Source of the DNA: a virus
Length of the DNA stretch: 45,200 nt
Reading direction: 5' to 3' (one strand)
Virus record (IMG/VR): IMGVR_UViG_3300035072_000065
Location: 1-45,200 of that record
The position numbers and the translations under genes were made by a program. Under the pieces are notes generated by a model that did not search any database, was not told the origin of the DNA, and saw nothing but the letters and a program-made list of their open reading frames with translations. Shown here piece after piece: positions 41,129 to 45,200 of the stretch. How positions within the stretch are numbered: position 1 is the first letter of the stretch; each line of letters starts with the position of its first letter.

Positions 41129-41132
41129 GACG

Positions 41133-41336
41133 TCAGCGAGCCTCCCGCAACTGCTGGCGCTCGATGGCGTCGATACCGTCATGCTCCGGGTCGAGAACGG
41201 CGCGGAAGGCCAGGTCTTTGAACCAGCCGGGAGGCAGTAGGCACGCGACGCAGAGGCTGTGTTCGGCGCCCGCGACCAGAACGAAGGTGACGATGTGCCG
41301 CCCGCATTCGATGCAGTCGAATTCGCGCGTGCTCAT
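41133..41336 (-). CDS. Small zinc-finger protein
   Basis: 67 residues with C-x2-C pairs (CIECGRH and CVACLLP). Lies between the ParB-like and MuA genes, starting in a TGATG overlap. Function unknown. Confidence 0.65.
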   Translation of the reverse strand: MSTREFDCIECGRHIVTFVLVAGAEHSLCVACLLPPGWFKDLAFRAVLDPEHDGIDAIERQQLREAR

Positions 41337-42184
41337 CAGGCGGCCTCGTCGCTCTTGGCATGGACAAGGCCATGGGTTTTTAGGAAATTCGCGCGCGTCC
41401 GCTTACTCGCCTTGCCCCACAAATCGATAAGCTGGGCGTAGATGCGCGCCTGCGGATCGTCGGTTTTCGGCTTGTCGACGCCGATGACGACGCGGGCCTC
41501 GGCAACGCGCTTCGCCTCGCCACGCTTGATGGCGGCGGCGGCGTTCCGTTGCTGTTCGGGCGCGAGTTCGACGAGCTGCTTCAGCTCGACGATATTATCC
41601 TCGATCATCGTGCCGCGGATTTCGGCAACCGCTTGCTGATCGAGCGCATTAGCGATGCGCACCGCCTCTTTGACCTGCGTCTCCGAGAGGCCGATGCGCG
41701 CCGCGGCCGCCTTCGTGAAGCGCGCGGAGGAAATAATGGCGGACTCTGCCATTTTTTTATCCCCTTGCAGCTTCTCGATTTTCGGCTTGCGTCCCCGCGT
41801 CTCGCCGCGCTTGGCGTCGGCCACTTTCTTGGCCTCGGCCAAGAAGATTGCGCGGTCGAGCGCGTTGAGTCCCGCATTGGCGAGGTTCTCGAAGACCTCG
41901 TCCTCGAAGGCCTCCTCCGTGCCCATTATCTTCACGACGACATCGACGCCGACGCTGAGCGTCTCGACGCCGACTTCATGAAGGCAGGCAAGGCGATGAC
42001 CGCCCGCCACGAGTTTGTAGGCCTCTCCCTCCGGCCGCACGATGATCGGCTGGATCAGCGGGCTCTTGCCTTCGCCGATGCGCTGCTCGGCGATGGCCGC
42101 ATAGGCGGCGACCGTGTCGGGATCGAGTGGTCGTAGACGCTCGCTAGCGTCGATCTCGGCAATTGCGATTGTTTCGGCGGTCAT
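41336..42184 (-). CDS. ParB/RepB/Spo0J-like nuclease-domain protein
   Basis: 282 residues. The N-terminal ParB domain has IQPIIVRPEGEAYKLVAGGHRLA, the (G-E-R/G-H-R) motif; residues about 150-200 form an HTH (ARIGLSETQVKEAVRIAN). ParB-like proteins beside muA are common in alphaproteobacterial Mu-like phages. CTP binding and DNA bridging are possible. An N-terminal GxxRxxA box is as expected. Confidence 0.8.
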   Translation of the reverse strand: MTAETIAIAEIDASERLRPLDPDTVAAYAAIAEQRIGEGKSPLIQPIIVRPEGEAYKLVAGGHRLACLHEVGVETLSVGVDVVVKIMGTEEAFEDEVFENLANAGLNALDRAIFLAEAKKVADAKRGETRGRKPKIEKLQGDKKMAESAIISSARFTKAAAARIGLSETQVKEAVRIANALDQQAVAEIRGTMIEDNIVELKQLVELAPEQQRNAAAAIKRGEAKRVAEARVVIGVDKPKTDDPQARIYAQLIDLWGKASKRTRANFLKTHGLVHAKSDEAA

Positions 42185-42281
42185 TCTTGGTCTCGTCGAA
42201 AAGGGGCTCTGGCAAAGACGCGCCGCTACGCTGACTGTGAGGAGGAAAGCGCCGCGGCCGGGGAGGAGTTGTGCCCTGGGA

Positions 42282-42297
42282 GGCCGGCTGCCCGGCC
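42282..42297. terminator. GC-rich hairpin in the gap between Ner-like and ParB-like genes
   Basis: GGCCGG-CTGC-CCGGCC, a perfect 6-bp stem with a 4-nt loop, in the 173-bp gap 42185-42357. No T-run. It could attenuate the early transcript between the ner-like gene and the transposition genes. I see no gene in this gap. Confidence 0.35.
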
Positions 42298-42357
42298 GCG
42301 GCGAAGGTGGGGCGAGAGTGATGTCGAGGCTCGCCCGGAAACGTCGTTAACCAAGAG

Positions 42358-42663
42358 TTAAGCGGCCTCCCCCCGCGGCATGGACGGCGGAGTGGGCCAC
42401 GCGCTAGGCTCGGCTGAGGGCCGCGCGATCGGCTTTGTGGAGATGACCTTGCCGTCCGCGTCGAACCATTCGGGCCACAACTCCTGGAGCGAAACCCCGA
42501 GGAATTCGGCAATCGCTTTGTTCGCGCGCAGATGCGGGCGAGACCAGAGCGCCCAAGACATGGAGCTCGGGGAGAGCCTGGCCTCAGCGGCCAATTTGGT
42601 GAGCGAAGAGCCGCGACGGGCAATCTCCGCCCGGATCGCATGCCGATCCCACTTGCGATTCAT
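42358..42663 (-). CDS. Ner-like DNA-binding protein
   Basis: 101 residues from the ATG at 42663. WDRHAIRAEIARRGSSLTKLA, SSMSWALWSRPHLRANKAIAEFLGV and WPEWFD match the Ner/Nlp HTH family. Ner represses early and repressor transcription in Mu. It is divergent from the repressor gene, the standard Mu arrangement. Confidence 0.88.
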   Translation of the reverse strand: MNRKWDRHAIRAEIARRGSSLTKLAAEARLSPSSMSWALWSRPHLRANKAIAEFLGVSLQELWPEWFDADGKVISTKPIARPSAEPSAWPTPPSMPRGEAA

Positions 42664-42713
42664 TTGTGTCTCGAACAACGCGCATCCCTCGCGTCACAAA
42701 TCATCTATGCCTG

Positions 42714-42753
42714 AACATCAAGGATTGCTGAAGCGCCGTCAAGCATTTTTGAT
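42714..42753. promoter_or_regulatory. Divergent repressor/early promoters with candidate operators
   Basis: Plus strand: TTGCTG (42725-42730), 17 bp, TTTGAT (42748-42753) for the repressor. Minus strand: TTGACG (42742-42737), 17 bp, GATGTT (42719-42714) for the early operon. The two promoters interleave. Direct repeats TCAAGGA (42718) and TCAAGCA (42739) lie 21 bp apart, two helical turns, and could bind the repressor. The repressor ATG lies 12 bp after its -10, so its mRNA may be nearly leaderless. Confidence 0.5.
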
Positions 42754-42765
42754 TGAGATTGTCGC

Positions 42766-43473
42766 ATGATCGGCCAAAAAGACGCATATTTGTCTGAAAT
42801 GGCGGCCCGGATCAGGGGCTTGCTCGCGCCGTACAAGTCGTTCCGGCAGGCGTCTGAGGTGCTGGATATCCCTGAGGCGACGCTCGCCCGGCTGGCGCGC
42901 GGCGCCAACGATCCGACTTCCGAGACATTGTTGAGGCTTGCGTCGAAGCTCAACGTCTCCGTTTCATACTTGATCGGCGTCTCCGACGAGCCGCGGCAGC
43001 ATCTCGGCTCCGCACAGCCACATCTGGAACTGAAGCGCGTCCCGAGCCTCGACGCTCGCGTTGCGGCTGGCTCCGGGCAGGTCAATCACGCCGTCGCGGT
43101 CGAGCAGATGCTCGCCTTTCCGGTTTGGATGCTGCAGCGGCTTGCCCCGCCCGGCGCGAAGCTCGCCTTCATGCGGGCGCATGGCGACTCCATGCTCCCG
43201 CTCTTCGCCGACGGCGCGCTGCTGCTCATCAACGAGAACGACAACGAGCTACCAGACCATCCGCCGCGGCCGAAGAGCGAGTTCGACGCCCCGGACCTGT
43301 ACGTCCTGCTGCAGGATGACGTCCTGCGCGTGAAGCGCCTACGCAAGATCGGCCGCGGCGAGCTGCTCCTCCTGTCGGAAAACCGCGCCTACGGCCCGGA
43401 AGTGCTGCGCGGGCCGGACCTGAAACGATGCAAGATCATCGGCCGGGTGATATGGTGGGACAGCCGATTGTGA
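42766..43473 (+). CDS. Lysogeny repressor, LexA-like (S24 peptidase, HTH)
   Basis: 235 residues. N-terminal HTH (FRQASEVLDIPEATLARLARG, residues 26-46), linker with an Ala-Gly pair at about 101-102 (RVAAGSG), and a S24 domain with catalytic S142 (HGDSMLP) and K190 (LRVKRL). This type is cleaved with RecA help after DNA damage, so induction may be SOS-linked, unlike Mu c. First gene of the rightward lysogeny unit. Confidence 0.88.
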   Translation: MIGQKDAYLSEMAARIRGLLAPYKSFRQASEVLDIPEATLARLARGANDPTSETLLRLASKLNVSVSYLIGVSDEPRQHLGSAQPHLELKRVPSLDARVAAGSGQVNHAVAVEQMLAFPVWMLQRLAPPGAKLAFMRAHGDSMLPLFADGALLLINENDNELPDHPPRPKSEFDAPDLYVLLQDDVLRVKRLRKIGRGELLLLSENRAYGPEVLRGPDLKRCKIIGRVIWWDSRL

Positions 43474-43484
43474 GGCAATTCTCC

Positions 43485-44012
43485 ATGAAGAAGCTTTGGG
43501 AGCTGCTGGTTGCCGGCGTTTTGGGCGCGACGATCGTTATGGCGGCCATCATCTATTCTGGTGAAAAAGGAATCGAGAAGCGCGCCAGCCAGGTGGATGT
43601 GCCTCGGCCGGGGACGGCAGCGCCTTCGCTTGAAACGGTCGCCGCTTCGACGCCACCGATCGATCCAGAATGGCCCGGTGCCGCCTTCCCCTCCGATGCC
43701 TGGAAGAACAGCGAGCTCGAGTGGTACGTGCAATGGAAACGCGTGCGCAAATACGCGCGGATCGCATACCAGACCTCTCAGCCAGCCGGCTTCCCGCCTC
43801 TGAAAGGACAGGCGCGCGAGCTATGGGCGAATGTCGCCGGCTGGTCTGACGGGCGCCAGAAATCAGCCTGCCTCCCGGCCGCAGAGCAATTGCACAAAGC
43901 GCTCTCGGCGCTCGATGGCGGCGAGCCTGGCGGCTTCCCCGCTTTGCAAGCTTCCGAGACCGCCGGCGACAAGTGCCGGGCGGCGGCGCAGGCCGCAATG
44001 CGGCGACGCTAA
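43485..44012 (+). CDS. Membrane-anchored protein of the lysogeny region
   Basis: 175 residues from the ATG at 43485. One N-terminal membrane segment (LLVAGVLGATIVMAAIIY, residues about 7-24), then a Pro-rich linker and a soluble domain with W-rich patches and three cysteines. Expressed with the repressor in lysogens, so it may act in exclusion or fitness (inference). No family recognised. Confidence 0.6.
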   Translation: MKKLWELLVAGVLGATIVMAAIIYSGEKGIEKRASQVDVPRPGTAAPSLETVAASTPPIDPEWPGAAFPSDAWKNSELEWYVQWKRVRKYARIAYQTSQPAGFPPLKGQARELWANVAGWSDGRQKSACLPAAEQLHKALSALDGGEPGGFPALQASETAGDKCRAAAQAAMRRR

Positions 44013-44037
44013 GGCGCGGGGCCGGGTCCGTATTTTT

Positions 44038-44085
44038 GTCGCATTATACAACTTTCCTCTTGTGCCCTATGTCGTATTATGCGAC
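44038..44085 (+). promoter_or_regulatory. Twin dyad operators with -10-like cores
   Basis: Two 15-bp elements, GTCGCATTATACAAC (44038-44052) and GTCGTATTATGCGAC (44071-44085), are 33 bp apart (about three turns). The second is an exact GTCG/CGAC dyad, and TATTAT could serve as a -10. They lie in the 121-bp gap before three small rightward genes. Candidate regulated promoter; regulator unknown. Confidence 0.5.
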
Positions 44086-44133
44086 TCTCAATCATCGAGA
44101 GAGCGCGGGGCTCCTCGAGGAGATTGAGAGAAA

Positions 44134-44226
44134 ATGGAAAAAATCGACCCGGCCGCCCTTGCCCTCGAAATGATCGCCGAGATCCTCGACAAGGCGGGCG
44201 AAGAGATGGAGACGGAGGGGCGCTAA
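44134..44226 (+). CDS. 30-residue acidic peptide
   Basis: ATG at 44134, preceded by GAGGAG about 12 nt upstream and GAGAG nearer. The product is helical and acidic (MEKIDPAALALEMIAEI then charged). Downstream of the twin dyads and in line with the next genes. Could be a small regulator; unknown. Confidence 0.45.
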   Translation: MEKIDPAALALEMIAEILDKAGEEMETEGR

Positions 44227-44267
44227 GCCCCTCCCTTACTCACCCGCCAAGAAAAAGGAGAGATCAG

Positions 44268-44477
44268 ATGACGACCGTGAACGAAGCTATCCTCGCGATC
44301 AAAACCAACGTCGAAGCAGACGGCGGCATGCTGGAAAACCTTGTCACCGAGTGGTGCAACGCCTCGGAGGTCGAAATCGGCGAGCAAGGGGATATCTGGA
44401 TCGCCAACCCCCAACGTGGCCATTGGCTCAGCGACGAGCGCAAGCGCGAATTCGTCGAGTGGTGCAACGCTCAGTGA
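44268..44477 (+). CDS. Small protein, unknown function
   Basis: 69 residues from the ATG at 44268, with AAGGAG about 8 nt upstream, a strong ribosome site. Acidic; two EWCNA repeats (residues 28-32 and 64-68) flank a WIANPQRGHW centre. Its stop overlaps the next GTG as GTGA. No family recognised. Confidence 0.6.
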   Translation: MTTVNEAILAIKTNVEADGGMLENLVTEWCNASEVEIGEQGDIWIANPQRGHWLSDERKREFVEWCNAQ

Positions 44478-44686
44478 CCCAAGCCGAATTCACTGCCGCT
44501 CGCGACGCGCTGGGCCTCAACAACCCAGCGCTGGCGCTACTGTTGGGCGTCCACCGCAGCATCGCTTACAGGTGGGAGTCCGGCCATACCCCAATCCCGC
44601 GCTACGTCGAGATCATCCTCACGGAGCTGCAGCTGTCAGCCGGGTTTCGCAAGCGGCTCGGAATTGGGTCGAGCAGCTCGCCATAA
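44474..44686 (+). CDS. Small HTH (Xre-like) regulator
   Basis: 70 residues from the GTG at 44474 (GTGA overlap). ALGLNNPALALLLGVHRSIAYRWESG is an HTH of the Cro/Xre type. It may bind the dyads at 44038-44085, acting on its own operon (inference). Last gene before the phage left end. Confidence 0.65.
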   Translation: MTQAEFTAARDALGLNNPALALLLGVHRSIAYRWESGHTPIPRYVEIILTELQLSAGFRKRLGIGSSSSP

Positions 44687-44716
44687 GCCGCCTGCGAAGG
44701 CCCTGAAATGGCCATT

Positions 44717-44740
44717 GAAGAGGCATCGATGGGCCTCTTC
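44717..44740 (+). terminator. Terminator after the rightward lysogeny genes
   Basis: GAAGAGGC/GCCTCTTC, an 8-bp stem with an 8-nt loop, 30 bp after the HTH gene stop, followed by a T-rich but not continuous stretch. Rest of 44741-45046 holds an AT palindrome, a second hairpin and L2, with no gene seen. Confidence 0.5.
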
Positions 44741-44807
44741 CGGTTTACTCTTTAGTCGTTTGGTAGACTATTCTCCGGGGCGCTTGAGCCCTAGAACATC
44801 CTGGGAG

Positions 44808-44823
44808 TTTCAAAATTTTGAAA
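44808..44823. repeat. AT-rich perfect palindrome near attL
   Basis: TTTCAAAATTTTGAAA, 16 bp, self-complementary, in otherwise GC-rich DNA, 250 bp inside the end. Mu ends use bent or AT-rich sites for HU/IHF; this may serve a similar purpose. Confidence 0.45.
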
Positions 44824-44878
44824 TTTTGACGATCAGGCCGCACCACTTGGCACTTCGGCGCTCCGCCACAATGTCGAC

Positions 44879-44893
44879 CCCAGATTTTCTGGG
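44879..44893 (+). terminator. Hairpin with T-run near attL
   Basis: CCCAGA-TTT-TCTGGG followed by CTTTT on the plus strand. Probably a second terminator keeping transcription from leaving the phage left end. Confidence 0.45.
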
Positions 44894-44937
44894 CTTTTCG
44901 CCCCATTTGGCTCTTCGGCCGGGCGAGATCGCTGTAT

Positions 44938-45073
44938 CATCTGATCTGTCGCGCCGCGCCGCCCACCGGACTTCCTTTTCGGCCGCAACGGCCCTGGAAA
45001 TCAGGCGTCGGCCCGCGAAATCCCGCCTAATTCCGGCCAACCCCGCCTATCTCATATGATCTGTCGCGTCACA
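44938..45073 (-). other. Phage left end (attL) with transposase sites L1 and L2
   Basis: L1 is CATATGATCTGTCGCG at 45053-45068 (reverse complement of R2, perfect). L2 is CATCTGATCTGTCGCG at 44938-44953 (15 of 16). They are 115 bp apart, like the widely spaced L1 and L2 in Mu. L1 ends 5 bp before the terminal CA at 45073. Possible L3 (around 44827) is too weak to claim. Confidence 0.85.
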
Positions 45074-45200
45074 CGCCGCCAGGCGGGCGGCCCGCACGAG
45101 GCCGCGCACCGAATTGCCGAGGAAGAACTCTTCGCCCAGGTCTTCGAGCCGCAATGCCGCCTCCCGCGCCCGGCCCTGCGAGATGAGGCTCGCGCGCAGC
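45047..45200 (-). CDS. Aminodeoxychorismate synthase/lyase, pabB/pabC type (3' end; host gene, altered tail)
   Basis: The window's right edge cuts this leftward gene. FFLGNSVRGLVRAARLA is the conserved C-terminus of PabB-PabC type proteins for para-aminobenzoate (folate) synthesis. After LAA the frame enters the prophage and reads CDATDHMR before TAG at 45047-45049. In the uninterrupted site it would read LAARQV and stop at 111-113. The replacement is probably tolerated because it lies beyond the conserved core. Confidence 0.75.
   Translation of the reverse strand, partial: LRASLISQGRAREAALRLEDLGEEFFLGNSVRGLVRAARLAACDATDHMR
45074..45078. repeat. Target-site duplication, right copy (CGCCG)
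   Basis: Direct copy of 123-127, immediately after the terminal CA. Confidence 0.85.

Larger units (their letters stand above)
128..45073 (-). mobile_element. Complete Mu-like transposable prophage (about 44.9 kb), inverted in the window
   Basis: The ends read TGTAG...TCACA (TG...CA) with a 5-bp target duplication. Both ends carry a CGCGACAGATCATATG-type transposase site beginning exactly 5 bp inside. The element encodes a S24 repressor, Ner-like protein, MuA, MuB, GemA, a Mor/C activator, an endolysin, Mu-type head genes and a P2-type contractile tail. The genetic left end (repressor/transposase side) is at 45073 and the right end at 128. I see no frameshift or truncation in any essential module, so it looks intact and possibly active. 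It carries a type IV-B CRISPR-Cas cassette at its right end. Confidence 0.93.

Overview
The window is one complete Mu-like (transposable) prophage of about 44.9 kb (128-45073) with 120-130 bp of host DNA on each side. Base composition, the host genes and two short palindromes of the CCGAAAA...TTTTCGG kind point to a GC-rich alphaproteobacterium, most likely Rhizobiales/Hyphomicrobiales; I cannot name the genus. The left flank is the 3' end of a SleB-type cell wall hydrolase gene. The right flank is the 3' end of an aminodeoxychorismate synthase/lyase (pabB/pabC-type) gene. The element starts TGTAG and ends TCACA, is bracketed by a 5-bp duplication (CGCCG at 123-127 and 45074-45078), and has transposase-type sites (consensus CGCGACAGATCATATG) exactly 5 bp inside each end. 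Removing it restores two convergent host genes whose 3' ends overlap, so the insertion replaced the last three residues of the pabB product.

The prophage lies reversed: its genetic left end is at the right of the window. From right to left: attL with two transposase sites; four small rightward genes and a LexA-like (S24) repressor on the plus strand (42766-44686); a divergent repressor/early promoter region; then one compact early operon on the minus strand (42663 down to 31080). The early operon holds Ner-like, ParB-like, MuA (DDE transposase), MuB (AAA+), several DNA-binding proteins including a stand-alone DnaA domain IV protein, GemA (gp16), ASCH, a secreted phospholipase-D-like protein, an MT-A70 methyltransferase and finally a Mor/C-family activator.

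The late region follows on the same strand: endolysin, holin-like and spanin-like membrane proteins, terminase (gp27/gp28), portal (gp29), gpF, protease/scaffold, capsid, gp35-gp37-like proteins, then a contractile tail with P2-type genes and order (V-W-J-I-fibres-FI-FII-E/E'-tape measure-U-X-D). Three similar boxes (CTGACA-N2-TG-N-CAGGG) sit upstream of the endolysin, protease and sheath genes. They are good candidates for the late promoters activated by the Mor/C protein. The tail chaperone gene carries a textbook -1 frameshift heptamer.

The most unusual part is at the phage right end (268-3796), the place where Mu carries com/mom: a complete type IV-B CRISPR-Cas effector cassette, csf1-cas11-csf2-csf3, followed by the cysH-like PP-loop gene typical of IV-B loci. 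There is no CRISPR array, Cas6, DinG or adaptation gene anywhere in the window. IV-B loci are known mainly from plasmids, so carriage as cargo of a transposing phage is the main thing to follow up.
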